64,000 nucleotides of DNA from Eutypa lata. Lineage: Eukaryota; Ascomycota; Sordariomycetes; Xylariales; Diatrypaceae. The position numbers were made by a program, and so were the translations under genes. The stretch covers positions 496,001 to 560,000 of the forward strand of contig JAKULF010000004.1 in the NCBI GenBank assembly GCA_022661535.1. The letters run 5' to 3'. The notes under the pieces are model-generated. The model ran no database searches. It saw only the letters and a program-made list of their open reading frames with translations, and had not been told where the DNA came from. Shown in pieces: positions 1 to 14,638 of the stretch (position 1 is the first letter of the stretch; each line of letters opens with the position of its first letter).

Positions 1-735
1 TTAATTAAATATAACTTTTTTAATAAATATATTAATAATATTTTTATTATAATTTATTATAATAATTAATAATAAAATTAATATAATATAACGTTATAAT
101 TATTATAACGTTATATTATTATTATAATATAATTAAAAAAACTTAACGTTAATCGTAAATATTAATAATATTTAATTAAATTTATAAATTTATAAAAATT
201 TAATAAAAAGTTTTATTTAAAATTATAAATAATTATTAATATATAATAAACGATTTTTTTATTATAATTTATATATAACTTATATATAAAAGAATTATAA
301 TTAATATAAAATTATATTATATATTTTAATATTTAATATTTTAAATAATAATAAATATAAAAACAATTTAAAATAATTTTAATATTTAATTTATTATTAT
401 TAATATTAAATAAAAATTATTTTATATTAAATTATATTAAATATAAATAATTATTTTATAATTAATATTATTTAAATTTTATATTAATATATATATATTA
501 AATAATTATAATATAAAATAATATTTATAATAATTAATTAATTAAATATTTATTTTTATTTTTATTTTTAATTAATTATTTTATTATATATATAAATATT
601 AATATTAAATAAATTATTTTATTATTTTATAAAAGTTTTAATTTTAATTAAATTAATTAATTATTAATTTCTTTTTATTTTTAAATTAAAATATAATTTT
701 AATATATTATTATTTTATTAATAATAATTATAATT

Positions 736-948
736 ATTAATAAATAAAGTACTTTAATAATAGTTTATAATAATAATAAAAGGTTAAATATCGAAAATGT
801 TTTAAGATATTACGTATAATACTTAAAGTATAAAAATTAATATATAATTTAAGTTTATAATTAAGTTAATATAAACTTTTTTAAATAATAATAAAAACTT
901 TATTTTTTAAAAGTTATTTAAGATTAATATTTATTCGTATATTTTAAT
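736..948. repeat. left LTR of the decayed retroelement
   Basis: Direct repeat partner of 7722-7933. The left edge is set where similarity starts (ATTAATAAATAAAG) and the right edge where it ends, shortly after TTATTCG. Edges are good to a few bases only. Confidence 0.7.
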
Positions 949-3900
949 ATAATAATAATTTCGGTTTTATAAATTAATAATTAAAAAATTTATATAAAGA
1001 TAAATATATTATTTATAATAACGTTTTATTAATTTTAATTTAAAGAATTTATAAAAAAAATCGATATTAATAATAACGAAAAGTAAACGAATCTTTAATA
1101 TTATTAAAGATTATAACGATTACGTTATTAACGATATTTATCTTTTTTTTTTATTAAATTAAATTATAATTTAATATTTTACTTTTTTAATTTAATCGAA
1201 ACTTTAATAATTAAATAACTTTTTTACTTATTTAAACAATTTTATTTTAATAATAAAAAAGTTATAAAATTTTATAAATAAATCGATTATTTAAATTAAT
1301 TCTTTAACGTTATTATATTAATTCGTTTCTTTTTATCGAAATTAAATATATAACTTTTTTTTTTATTAATATTTATAAATTATTATAAGTTTAATAAACC
1401 TTTTATAATAATAAACGATATTAAAAGTATTATATATAACTTTATAAAAAAAGCTTAAGTTAAAAAATAAATCGTATTAATAATAAAAGTTTAATAATAA
1501 AAGATAATAAATTAATATTAAAACGATATAAACGTTATTATAAAGTAATTTAAAAGTATATAAATATAAAATTTAAACTTATATATAAATAACCGTAACG
1601 TTAAAATTAACTTTAATTACGTAATTAATAAATTAATATAAAATAAATATATAAACGTTATATTTTAATAATAAATAAATGTATAATTAACATTTAATAA
1701 AATTTATATAAAATAAATATAAATATTAATAAATACGTAATTATTAATAAATATAAATTTACTTATTTTATAATATTTTAACGTTATAATATTAAATATA
1801 AAAAACGTATTATTTAAAGTAAAATTAAATTTAATGTTTATTTTATTAAAGCTTTAATTATAAGGTTTATTTAAATATTTAATATAAAATAAATAAATAA
1901 ATTATTTATTTTTTTTTATTTAAATATATAAATATTTTTTTTTTATAATATTAATTTTATAATAAGTTAAGTTATATATTAAATTTATTTAAGATTTTCG
2001 TATTTTTTATAATTTAAATAATTATATTTTATAAATCTTTATTATAATATTTATAAATAATAATTTAAAACTTTATTAATAATTATTTTATTAAAAAATT
2101 ATTATAATTTAATTAATATCGAAATAACGAAATTAAATAAATAAAAAAATTAAAATTTTTTTTTCGTATTATTATAAAAAAAGTTAATAAATAAATAAGT
2201 TTAATAAATAATATAAAAATATATAAGGTATAAGTTTTAATAATTTAAATTTAAGTAATTTAAATTTAAATGATTTCGATTATAATATTTAAAAAGTTCG
2301 TTTTTTTAAATTTTTAAAAACGAATAAAAGTTTACGTAAATTCGTTAAAAAAATTTTTAAAAAAAAATAAAAGAAGTTTTTTTTTAAAGTTAAAAAGAAA
2401 AATTATTTTAAAAGTTTCGATAATTAAGAACTTTAATGTAATACTTTAAGTTTTACTTTAAAAAAAGTTAATTACGAAAAAAATATAAAGTTATTTAAAT
2501 TCGTTAAAATTAAGTTTATAAAAGTTATTATAAAAACTTATAAATAATATTTTTAATAATTAATTATAAATATAACTTTAAAAATTAAAATATTAAAGAT
2601 TTTATAATTTATCTTTTTAATAATTAATGTAATACGTTAACGAAGTATTTAAAATAACTTTTATAACTTTAAATATAACGAAAGAAATTCTTTTACTTTT
2701 ATTATATAATTTTAAAAATATATAAAAGAAATAAAATTAATTAATATAAAATTAAATAAAGTCGTTTATATTATAATATTTATAAGCGTTATAAAAAATA
2801 AAGTTATTTATTAATATAAAATTATAAGCTTTATATTATAAATAATTAATTATTTTATTTATAAGTTTATTAAAAATTTTAATGTTAAATTTTAAAATTA
2901 AATAAAAAGTATTAATAAATTATATAAAAATACGAAGTTATATATTTAAAAAAGTAATAATAATAAAGAAATAAAAAGATTAAATTTATAAAAGAAAAAT
3001 CGATTTAATAAGTTTTTTATAAACGATAAAAAAAAGTTTTTTTATTTTAATTATAATAAATATAAATATATATTTTAATATTATAAAAACGAAAAACGAA
3101 AAAGCGATAATAATAAAAGTAAAAATAAAAGTAAAAATAAAGTTATTAATAATAATAACGATTATAATAATTACGATTATTTAATTAAATTTAACGATTT
3201 AATAATTTCGATTAAATTTAAAAATATATATAAAAGTTTTATTTTTTTAATTATTGCTTTTATAAAGCGAAATGTATTAAAAAAGTTATTCGAATAATAT
3301 AATAAATTAACTTTTAATGTTATATATTAATAAATTAAGTTAAAAAGCGTTATAACTTTAACTTTTATTAAGTAAAAAAGCGTTAAAAACGAAAAAAATA
3401 TTAAAAAAGTTATATAAAAAAGCGTTTTAAACGTTACGATTATTATTTATTAAGTAATAATTTTTTAAATATACTTTATAAATAATACGAAAAATTAATT
3501 ATTATAAAATAACGACTTAAATGTTAATATTATTAATAACTTTAACGATTTAATTAAAAAAACGATTAAAAGTATTAAATAAAGTTATTTTATTATTAAT
3601 ATTAAAGTAAATTTTATTTATATTTTAATTATTAATATCGTTATATAATAATTAATTAAATTTAATAAATTTCGTTTAAACTTAATAATGTTATATATTT
3701 TAATTATTAAAAAGTTTTCGTTTAAAATACTTTTTAACGAAATATAATATAAAAAAAGTAATTATTTAAATTATAATATTTTAAAGTTATTAAATAAAAA
3801 AATTTTTATAATAATTAATGTAAAAAGATAAAGGTTTTTATTATAAACTTTTAATATATTTAAATTCGAAATTAATAATAATAAATAAAGATATATATTA

Positions 3901-6900
3901 AAAGGTAATAATAATAAATTAATTATTTTTTAATATATAATATTTAAGTTTAATAATAACGAAAAAGTTATAATAAACAAAAATATTATAAAGAAAATTA
4001 TTTTATAATATTATTAACTTTATTATTTTAATATTAAACGTTTAATTTAAATTATTAAACGATTTTATAATATAAATTTTAAGTTTAAAGATATTAAAGC
4101 TTTATTTTATACGGCTTATAATATAATAAAAATAAAGAAGTTTTTATTAAAAGATGTTTAAAAGAAATTAATTTATATAAGCGAAATTATATAATGCGAT
4201 ATAAATATAATATAACTTGTATTATTACGTAATAATTTATATTATAATTTAATAATTAAGAATTATAATTAATATTATAATATAAAGTTAATAAAAATTA
4301 AAAGTAATATTTAATAATATTTATAAAGTTATATTAAAAAAATAATTTAATATTTTATTAATTAACTTTTTAACGAAAATAATAAAAAGAAAATAATTTA
4401 AGTTTTAAAATTAAATAATAAACGAAAATTTAATATATTTAAAATAAACGAATTTTATAAAAAATGTAATATTAAACTTTAATTATTATTATTTTATAAT
4501 TAATATTAAAATAAAATTATAAAATACGTTATTAAATTTATATAAAACAAAGTTAAAACTTATATAATTTAAATAAGAATTTTTATATGTTTTTAAAATT
4601 ATATTATAAAAGTAATTATTAAAATAATTAATAAAATAAATTAATTATTAATTAAAAATATAACTTTTATAAAAATTTATTAAAAAGGTTTAAATTTTAA
4701 CGGTAATTATTTATTTCGTTATAAGTATTTATATATTTTAAAATTACGTTACGTTATATTTATTAATTAAAAGAAAAAAGTTTAATTTAAAAAATTAATT
4801 AATTAAGATATAAAAGGTATTTTTTTAAAATATAAAAAAGAAAGTAATTATATTATATAATTAATAAAAAAAGAACGTTTTTTTATAATCTTTTATATTA
4901 TAATATATAAAGATTTTATGAAATTAAATGTTTTTTTTAATTTAAAAAATATTATTTAATTATTTTTAAAATAAGTTTAAAAATGGTTTTATTATTAAAT
5001 TAATAAAAAAAATAAATAAAAAGTTAATATTTAAAACGATAATAATAACGTTATATTTAATAACGAAACGAATAAAAAAAATAAAAAATAACTTATTAAA
5101 TATAAACGTAATTATTTAAAAAAAAAATTTTTTAAACTTTATATATATAACGTTTTTAAAAAATATTTTAAAATTATAATTAAATTGCGTTAAATATAAT
5201 TTATTTAAAAAGGCGAAAATATTAATAAATATAGTTTTAAATTTAATTTTATTAATAATAATATTATAAACGATTAAAAACGCGGATTTATAAGTTTTAA
5301 TAACGCTTTTAAAGTAATAATATAAGTTTATTTTTATATATAAATAATGTTTTTATTTAAAAAAAAACGATATAATATTTTCGAAGATTTTTATAAAATA
5401 TTAAATTTTTTTAAGTATTTAAAAATATATAAATTAATAATAATAATGTTTAAAGATAATTCGTTATTAAAGAAAGCTTTAATAAGCTTTAAAAGAAATT
5501 TATAAATAAAAATAATATTTATAAAAATATAAAAGAATATTAATTAAGAATTATTTAAATTTACTTTATTAATCGAAGTAATATATAAGTATTTAATAAA
5601 TATTATATAAGTATTACGAAAGAAATTTATATTAATAAGCGATTTTAAAAAGTTAAAAGCTTATATATACGTAAAAAGATTTATATAACGAAAAGGTATT
5701 AATTATAATAAAATTATCGTAATTATAATTTAAGTTATATATTAGCGAATTTTTATAACTTTTATAACTTTATATAATTAATATATTATAAAAATAAACT
5801 TTATTATAATATATTTTAATAATAAGTTAAAAGAGAAATTATTTATAAAAATGTTTTTATTATTAAAAAAGTATTTCGACGTATATTTTAAAAAAAAAGA
5901 AAAATGTAAATATAACTTAAGTTATATTATTTAATTAATGAATTTTTTATATAAATTTAAATAAGTTAATGTAATTTAATAAGTAAAAATTAAAATTATT
6001 TTAAAGTAATTAAGTTTTATAATTTTAATATTAAATAACGTTATTTATTTAAATTTTAAAATAAATAATATTATAACTTTATATATTAATAATTCTTTAT
6101 TATTTAACGTAAATAAAAAACGTTTTACGAAGTTTATAAAAGTTATTATTAAAATAGTTATTATTAAAGATTTAAGCGAAGTTAATTAATTTTTAAGTAT
6201 TTATATTATTAAGTTAAGTTTTATTAATAATATATATTTAAATTAATAATAATATATTAAAAAGTTACTTTAAATAATAAATATAAACGATATAAAGTTA
6301 TTATTTATTTTATTTGTTTTAAATTATAAATAATATATAATTTAAAATTAAAGAATTATTATTAAAAACGAAATATTTAAATATATAAGCTTAATTAAAA
6401 GGTTTAATTTTTTAAATTATATAATTAAATTTAATATAATTTATATAACGTTTATTTAAATTTAATTTATAAATAATTTATTATTAAAATATATAAATTA
6501 TATTAAACGTTTATTAAAATATATAAGTAATATTATAAATTTATTAATTTAATATTAAGTTTTAAATAAAAAATATTTATATTATAAATATAATAACTTT
6601 AAATTATTTAAAGTAATAAATTTTAATTACGATAATAGTTTTAATTTAAATAAATTAATTATAAGTTATATATTTTATATAATAAAAGCTTTTATTATAT
6701 AAATTTTAAAGCTTTAAATAATTATTATTCGTTATATAACGAAAATTAAATATATAGTTTTAAATATTATAATAATAAAAGTAATTAATATTAAAAACTT
6801 TTTATAAAAATTTAATTTAATATTTAAAGGATTTATTATTTTATTAAAGGATAATATAAGTATATTAAAATGAATAAAAGAAATTATAATGTTTAAAAAA

Positions 6901-7721
6901 AAGCGTTATATTTAAATTAATTATTATTATATACGTTAAAAAATTAATAATAATTATATTAAGATTTAATATATTAAAACGAACGAAAGTTTAATAAATA
7001 ACTTTATTAAACTTTTTAATTAAAAAACTTTTAGCGAATTTATAATAAAGTTAAATTTAAAATTAATTTAAAAGTTATTTAAAAAATAAAAAAATATATT
7101 AATTAATAAATAAATTAAATTAATTAAAGTAATAAAAGAATAATATTTATTAAACTTTCGTTATAAAAAAGAAAATCGTTATTTTTTAAAATTTTATATT
7201 ATTATAATATTCTTTTTATAATTATTATATTTATTTAACTTAAAGGTTTTTTTTTTTAATATTTAATTTAAAAGATTTAAAGCGACTTTTAAATTAATTT
7301 AGCTTTTATTAAATAAACTCGTTTTTATCGGTTGTTTTTTTTAATATTTATAATGTATAATGTAAAAAAAGAAATTAATAATTAATAGCTTTTAATTAAG
7401 GTTTTTTTGTTATTTTTAAAGTTAAAAATTTCGAACTTTATTTAACTTTATATAATTAATAACGTATTAGTTAATAATATCGTAAGTTTTATATATAAAA
7501 TTAAAGAATTTATTAATAAATAACAACTTAATTAAACTTTAAGCGTATATATACAAGCGAGGTTATTAATATTATAATATAAGTAAAGCCGATAATTAAG
7601 TAATTAAATTACGAAAATAAATACGAAAGTTAAAGGTTTAATTTTAATAAATTTATAATTTAATTTTTTAAGTTTTTTAAAGTTTTAAAAAAATTAATTA
7701 TTTATTAATGTAAAAAGGCGT

Positions 7722-7933
7722 ATTAATAAATAAAGTGCTTTAATAACGATTTATAATAATAATAAAAAGTTAAATATTAAAAGTATTTTAAAGTATTACG
7801 TATAATATTTAAAGTATAAAGATTAATATATAATTCGAGCTTGTAATTAAGTTAATATAAACTTTTTTAAATAATAATAAAGATTTTACTTTTTAAAAGT
7901 TATTTAAAATTAATATTTATTCGCGTATTTTAA
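7722..7933. repeat. right LTR of the decayed retroelement
   Basis: Direct repeat partner of 736-948. It keeps slightly more G and C than the left copy (for example AAGTGCTTT where the left copy has AAGTACTTT), consistent with independent RIP of the two copies. Confidence 0.7.
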
Positions 7934-10900
7934 TAATAATATAATTTTTTTTATAAATAAAATATAAAAATAATTTTTTATTAAAATCTTTTATATAAAA
8001 TTATAATTAATTTAATTTTTAAAAAATTTTTTTATAAAAATTTAAATTTTAATTTAAATATATATATAAAATTATTAAAATTTATTAAAAGTTATTTTAA
8101 AATTTAAATTTAAATTATAATAAAAATTTATTATTAAATTATAATATTTTTTTTATTTAAATTTATAATAATTATAAATATATATTATAATATATAATTA
8201 AATAATTATATAATAATAAAATTAAAATAATAAAAATTTATTTATATAATAAATAAATAAATAATAAATAAATATAATTTAAAAAATAATAATAAATTAT
8301 TTATATTATATATTTAAAATTAATTTTTATTATAAATTTTATTTTATTTTATAAAAAGATTTATATATATATTTTTATAATGTATAATATAATATTAAAA
8401 AAATTTTTATATTATATAAAATAATTAAATAAAATTTAAATATATATATATTTATTTATTTATTATTTTTATTTTTTATAAATTTATATTTATTAAAAAT
8501 ATTTTTTAATTAATTTTTTTTATAATTTTTTTTTATTAATTATATAATAATAATATATTTATTAATATTAAATATTTATTATAATATAAATATAATTAAT
8601 TTTTAATATATATAAATAATTTTTTTTTATTTTTATAATATTTTTTTATAATATATTAAAATTAAATAATAATAATTTTTTCATTATTAATAAATATATT
8701 AAAACTTAAAAATTATATTTTTAATTTTAAAATATTTAATATATTATTAAAAATATATAAATTAAAAATTTAATTATATAAATTATATATATTAAAATAA
8801 TAACGTTTATTATTAAATCTTTTCGTTTAATTTAATAATTTTATAATAAATTAAATTATTAATTTAATATATAAATATAAACTTTAAAAACTTAAAACGA
8901 AACTTTAATAATAATTTTAATAAAGTTATTTTAACGAAAAATAATATTATTTAATATTAAAAAGTTTATTAATTTAAAAAAAATTTTAATATTTAATTAT
9001 TTATAATAAAGAAAATTTAATATTAAAAAGATTATTATTAATAATACGAAAAATTAATTTTAATACGTTTATAATTATATAAAGTTTTTTATTATACATT
9101 TAAAACGTAAATATTTAATTATAATAAAATCGTTAAAATTTTAAAATATTTATATAATAATCTTTTAAAACGTTAATAAAATATTAAAACGTTTTATTAT
9201 TTAAAATAATATAATAAAATTTTCGTTAAGTTTTTTTTAATAAAAATATTAAATTTAATTTATAAATAAAATTATTAATTTATTTAATAATTTTTAAATT
9301 ATAAATTTTTATTATAATATTTTTAATTTTTTATAAAAACGTTTAAATTATAAAAAAATAAACGAAAAATTATAATTTAATTATAATATTTTTATTTAAT
9401 TATTTTATAAATTTATTTACGAAATTATCTTTTTAATATAATTTATAATATTAATATTTAAAATGATTTTATTTTTATTTTAATTAAAATATTAAAAATT
9501 AATATAAATAATAAATAAATAATAAATTATATATTTATTTTATATTTTAATAAAAAAACCTTTATAAAATTAATATTTATAATTAATTAAATAATTAAAA
9601 AAATAAAATAAAATATATAATTTTTAATATAATATTTAAAAAATAATAATATTATAATATATAATTAAATAATTATATAATAATAAAATATTTAATTTTT
9701 TATTTAAAATTAATTTTTTATTTAAAATTTATTTTTTATTATAATTCTTTTTTAATTTAATATTTTTATTTTATAAAAAAATATTTATATATACGTTTTT
9801 ATAATTTATAATAATATATATATATTTAAAATATTTTATTATATAATTAATAATATAATATATAATATATGTTTTTTAATTTAAATTTAATATAAAATAA
9901 TTTTTATTAATTAATTTTATTTATTTTTAATATTTTTATTAATTTAAAATAATAATAATTATTATATTAATATAATTTTTTATAATTTTTTTATAATTTT
10001 TAATTTATTATTATTTTATATATTTTTATATAAATTTAATTAAATAATATTATTATAATATTATATATATATATTAATAAAATATTTAAATAAATAATAT
10101 TATTATTTAAAATAAAATAAAATATAATTTAATTTTTTTAATAAAATTATTATTTTATTTTATTTTTATTATTTTTATTATTTAATAATTTTATTTTATT
10201 AATAAATTATTTATTTTTAATAATATAATTTATTAAAACTTTATTTAATAAAATCTTTATTATTAAAATAATATATTTTTTTAAATATTTATAAAAAAAA
10301 TATTTTTTTATAAAATATAATAAATAATAATTTAATTAATTTTAAAAATATTAATTTTAAATTTAAATTTATTAAATTATATTTATTATTATATAAAATT
10401 TAATTTATTTATAAAAATTTATTATTATTATTATTAAAATTTTTTTAAATCGTTATATTTAAAAAATAATAATACGATTTTTCATTTATAAATAAATTAT
10501 AAAAATTATTTTTTTAAATAAAAATCTTTTTTTATAAAATAATAATTAATATAATTAATTTAATTTTTAAAAACTTTTTTATTTATTAAAATTTAAATTT
10601 AAAAGTTATTATATATATAAAAAATTTAAATTATTAAAATTAATTAAAAATTATTATATAATTAAGTTTTATATTATTATTATAATTTATTTTTAAATTA
10701 TAACGTTTTTTTATATATATAAATTTTATAAATTTAATTAAATTTAAAAAATATTATTATTAATTTTATATTATTTTAAAATATTATTTTAAATTTAATT
10801 ATTATAATAATATTTTATATAAATATTTTAAAATAAATTATAAAATATAAAAATAAATATTATAAAAATTAAAATATTTATAAAAATTAAATTTATTATA

Positions 10901-11690
10901 TAAAATTTTTTATTATATTTATAATTAAATTAATTTTATTATATTATAAAAAAACTTTTTATTTTAATTTTAAATATAATTTTAATAATAATAATTATAT
11001 TAAAAAATTAAAAAATAATTTATTTTATATTTAATTTATAAATATAAATAATTTTTAAATAAAATATTATTAAATAATTTTAAATTTTTTATTTAATATA
11101 TAAAATTTTTTTTATATAATTATTAAAAATAATATCGTTTTTTATATATATTAATATATTAATATAAATCTTTATAATATTTTTTTAAAAAGTTTATAAT
11201 TTATTAAATTATTAATAAATTAATTAATTTTATATTATTTATAAATATTTTTTTTTAATTTTTTTAAAAAAAATTTAATTTTTAATTTATTATTATTTTA
11301 TATAATAAATCTTTTTAAAAAATATATATAATTATTATAAATTAAATAATAATATATTTTAATAATATTTTAATATTTAAAATATAAAAAATTATAAATA
11401 AATAAATATATATATATATAATATTTTATATATAAATTTTTATATATATAAATCTTTTTATATTTAAATAATTTAAAGTTTTATAATTTTTTTATTTTAT
11501 TAATTAAATTATTTTTATAATAATATAATATTAATATTTATTATTTTATTATTTTATATTTAATAAAAGTTTTAAAAAAATATATTTTATTTTATTTAAA
11601 ATTTAATATATAATAAATTATATTAAATAAATTTTTTTTAATAAATTTTAAAAAAAAATTAATTTAAAAATAAATCGTATTAATGCATAA

Positions 11691-12099
11691 ATATGCGATT
11701 AAACTATTTTGTGCATTAAATTAATATATAACAAGATAATATATGTAATAAACCCATATTTTAATAATGCGCATTTAACGACACACTAAGGTATACCTAA
11801 CAAAATATTTTTTCAAAAAAGCTATTTGGCACAATTAGCCCTCTCGGGCTCCCTAGCGCTTAAGCTATTTATAGTATTGTGGTTGTAAAGCGTTCCCAGA
11901 AGCGGTGCAAATCAATGGTTGCCTAGCGCGAGGCAGCCGGAAACCATCGGCCTTTTCTACTTAACCACTCCTGTCTTTCTATCCGATCCCTTACATTCCT
12001 TCAATTTCTTTCACCTACGTCTCATATATTTACCAAGTTGTCTATTGCATTAATTTGATCAATTCGCATTCCACTATAGACCCTAACGGGCCAGACACC
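11691..12099. other. transition from RIP block to unique DNA, 5' region of the next gene
   Basis: Ordinary composition returns here. I see no open frame, RNA gene or clear repeat. It presumably carries the promoter and 5' leader of the gene starting at 12100. Confidence 0.5.
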
Positions 12100-13252
12100 A
12101 TGATTCAAAACTTAAGAAATATCTTTGGAAGGGTTCAGAAGTTTGGAAGAGCTGGGGGTGAGTTTAAGCGGCAGGCCAGTTATGGACTAGCCGTCACACG
12201 GTCAAAATGGTTACTAACGAGATTTAGCCAATAGGGGTCTATCATCATCGAACACAAATGTACCCGATATGGCGTGTGAACCTTCTTCAGATGCCAAGCA
12301 CGATGATAGCTCTCATGAGTTTAGCAGTCAAAAAACTGTATCGCCGACGTCTGCAAGCAACGACGGTGGTACAAATGTCAAAAATGATAATAATAGTAGT
12401 ACCCCACACAATGTCGCCAGCCCAGAAGAGGACGCCTCTACAACTGGGACCATTTGGCATGATGACCACCATGACAAGATCGAGAATGAGTTGGAAGACG
12501 AGGTCGACTGGATTAATGACTGCGTTGGAAACTCTGAAAATAACAGAACCAATGCCCAACTCTACGAAGATGAAGCTACCCAAGATTGGTTAAAAATGCT
12601 GTCCCGCTTACCTCTGGATGGTATTTCAGCACTGATAGACCACCCTGTCAGCCCATGTCGCATCCCTTTATTCAAAGACAACGATAGCGATGAATACCAA
12701 ATCAATCTCGGTTCGCCGACATCTTTGCCTAAGGCTATATGTACACGCTTTAGAGATGCACCCCAACCCTCAGCAAAATTACTATTTCACCTCAAAGGCT
12801 GCAAGCCCTTCCCTCCCAGTGAGGATGAGCAAACCCCCTCCATTCCCAAATCTATCATCCACCTCGGCTCGCTTGATGTCGGCACAACTTCCAGGTATCC
12901 AGATTATATCCGCACCAAAGATCGCGTAACCGAGCGTACGGACTACGATGTCGTGGTAGATATTGAGAGCGAAGGCATGCCTCTGTGGCTTATCGGGTCG
13001 CGTAGACGATTGGATCAGCGCGCTGAGGGCGTGGGCTACGTGGAACCAATTCCCCCTTTGCCGATTTTCGATGGTTTGATGGGCGATCTCGAGAGTTCTT
13101 ATGACGCTGCTTGTATTCTACCGTCTATTCAGAGATTAGGCACTCGAGAACAGGGTCTGCAGGAGTCGGACTTTCAGCTTGCGTGTGATCTGGTGCGCAA
13201 GACTCGAGCAATCATTGACCCAGTCGTGATTCCAATATCTCTAGATAGCTGA
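12100..13252 (+). CDS. hypothetical protein, 360 residues, two exons
   Basis: Not recognised. Exon 1 is 12100-12157 with start context CACCATGA; the intron 12158-12227 opens with GTGAGT, contains a perfect TACTAAC branch point and ends in TTTAG; exon 2 is 12228-13252. Joining gives an uninterrupted 360-residue frame that enters the long frame in phase; a shorter start at 12269 (327 residues) is the alternative. The N-terminal part is hydrophilic, rich in Ser, Asn, Asp and Glu and probably disordered; the C-terminal half (after about residue 120) looks folded, with no signal peptide or membrane segment. The intact frame and consensus intron argue for a live gene although it starts only 400 bp from a RIP block. 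Likely a lineage-specific protein. Confidence 0.7.
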
Positions 13253-13738
13253 GGCCATCTCATTAAGAGTTAGACATGTTGTTTCAAATCTAACTTTAGA
13301 ATAGAACTTGTGGCCAATGAAGTTCCAATGTCATCCTTTACGGAGGCCTACCAAGTAATTTATTCGTTTGTATGCAAGTATCCAAATTGGCAATTACGTA
13401 CATTGATTTAGAGGGTAAAGAGACGTCGTATTTTCTAAGTTCTAAGATCTAATCCCGGACTAGTCGGGATTGTACTAATACACCCAAGTCCACCGCACCT
13501 GCCATCAACCTATGTATGTGTCGCACTGCAACGTTTTAGTCTCCGATTGGATGAGCCACGATTTCGTTTGCAATCAAATAAAATGTTGGTCGGGTTAGAC
13601 TTCAATATTCCAGTCCCCCGCCCCCCAATCTATAATATGACACCTAAATCTTCCTACCTGCGCTAACTCGACAAACCTCGAGTTTTCGTGTAGTATCCAA
13701 GATCTCATGAACCAGAGGGATACGAATTTCACTACAAT
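13253..13738. other. intergenic region, nothing recognised
   Basis: Lies between two genes on the plus strand. It should hold the 3' end of the hypothetical gene and the promoter of the BTB gene; no repeat or RNA is apparent. Confidence 0.5.
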
Positions 13739-14638
13739 ATGTCGTCTACCTCGTACAGCGTGTAGGTTTTCAGCATTATTTACAGAAAATGGCATAACTA
13801 ATCTGACATTCCCACCAGCATTGCGGCTTCGAAGTCGTTCCAGATCCTCGTCGGCTCAGGACAGAAGTCGTTCACAATACATTCTGAGCTGCTTGCACGG
13901 ATGTCTAAGCCTCTTAATACCCTAGTTCACGGCGAGATGAAAGAGGCCAGCGATGGCGTCGCTGTGTGGCCCGAGGTTGACGAAGGAACATTTGTTCGAT
14001 TCTGGGAATTCGCCTACACGGGAAACTATACCGCGGCAAAGCCAGTGATCGTTCCTGCTCCAGAGACACAATCCAGCCACCATGACGAAGCTAGGGAAGA
14101 ACCGAGTCCGGGAGACTACCCCACGACCGAGGCGGAATTTGATTTTGGGGTTTCGAGACCACAGAGGGCGAATAAAAGCAGACGAATGCCTATGACCGGA
14201 CGAGATGAGCTTTGGAACCAATTCAAGAAGTTAAACTATGACGTCCCACCACCACCTCCATCACCGGAGAAGATGCGATCCCCATCCTTAATGAACCATT
14301 CTGAGGTCTTCCTCTCTCACGCGCGCATTTACGTCCTAGCCGACTACTACGACATCGAGGCGCTCATGGTACTCAGTCTCAAAAGGTTACATCAAGCGCT
14401 GGTTGGTTTTGAGCTTAGCCGGAACAGAGCTGATGACGTTACCGCAGTGGTAGATTATTGCTACGGGAACACTGTTGATAAAGGGGGCAACCAGGACAGA
14501 TTGAGATATCTCCTCGCTCTCTACACGGCATGCAAAGTCGAGACGATGTGGCCGAGTACTTACTTTCAGGAGATACTAGAACGGTCTGGTGAGCTTTCGA
14601 AGGCCGTCATCAAGAACATGCTAGATAGGCTAGATTGA
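13739..14638 (+). CDS. BTB/POZ domain protein, 280 residues
   Basis: Fungal BTB/POZ proteins usually act as homodimerising adaptors, some for cullin-3 ubiquitin ligases; no substrate can be inferred here. The long frame from 13901 starts in mid-domain, so I extended it upstream: exon 1 13739-13761, intron 13762-13818 (GTAGGT donor, CTAATCTGAC branch region, CACCAG acceptor), exon 2 13819-14638. This restores the BTB start, with FQILVGSG followed by FTIHSELLARMSKPLNTLV and then DEGTFVRFWEFAYTGNY. After a linker rich in Pro and Glu (about residues 85-155) a C-terminal helical part resumes at VFLSHARIYVLADYYDI, the usual BTB continuation in this fungal family. The gene converges on the polyketide synthase with 353 bp between stops. 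Tiny exon 1 is the least certain part. Confidence 0.75.

Larger units (their letters stand above)
736..7933. mobile_element. RIP-inactivated LTR retrotransposon, about 7.2 kb
   Basis: Two direct repeats of about 212 bp, at 736-948 and 7722-7933, align along their whole length with scattered differences that are mostly G/C against A/T, as RIP would produce. Shared landmarks include TAATAAATAAAG near the start, ATTACGTATAAT in the middle and AAGTTATTTAA near the end. Two same-direction repeats bracketing about 6.8 kb of decayed sequence fit an LTR retrotransposon. The interior is too damaged to read gag or pol, so the superfamily (Ty1/copia or Ty3/gypsy) and the coding strand cannot be assigned. 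No target-site duplication could be recognised in the AT background. Confidence 0.7.
1..11690. repeat. AT-rich RIP-degraded repeat block
   Basis: Almost pure A and T. The few remaining C and G sit mainly in CpG, CpT and ApG contexts, while CpA and TpG are very scarce, which is the mark of fungal repeat-induced point mutation (C to T at CpA on either strand). No reading frame of useful length survives. Composition is uneven: 1-735, about 7950-8690 and about 9500-11680 are nearly free of G and C, while 736-7933 and about 8800-9480 keep more, suggesting elements of different age nested together. The switch to ordinary composition at about 11690 is sharp. No host gene is visible. Confidence 0.9.

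Noticed and set aside
3040..3140. Possible zinc-knuckle or basic gag remnant in the LTR element
   Set aside because: RIP has altered too many codons to support any assignment by eye.
12287..12583. Minus-strand 98-codon frame opposite the hypothetical gene
   Set aside because: Lies wholly opposite a better supported spliced gene and has no recognisable features.
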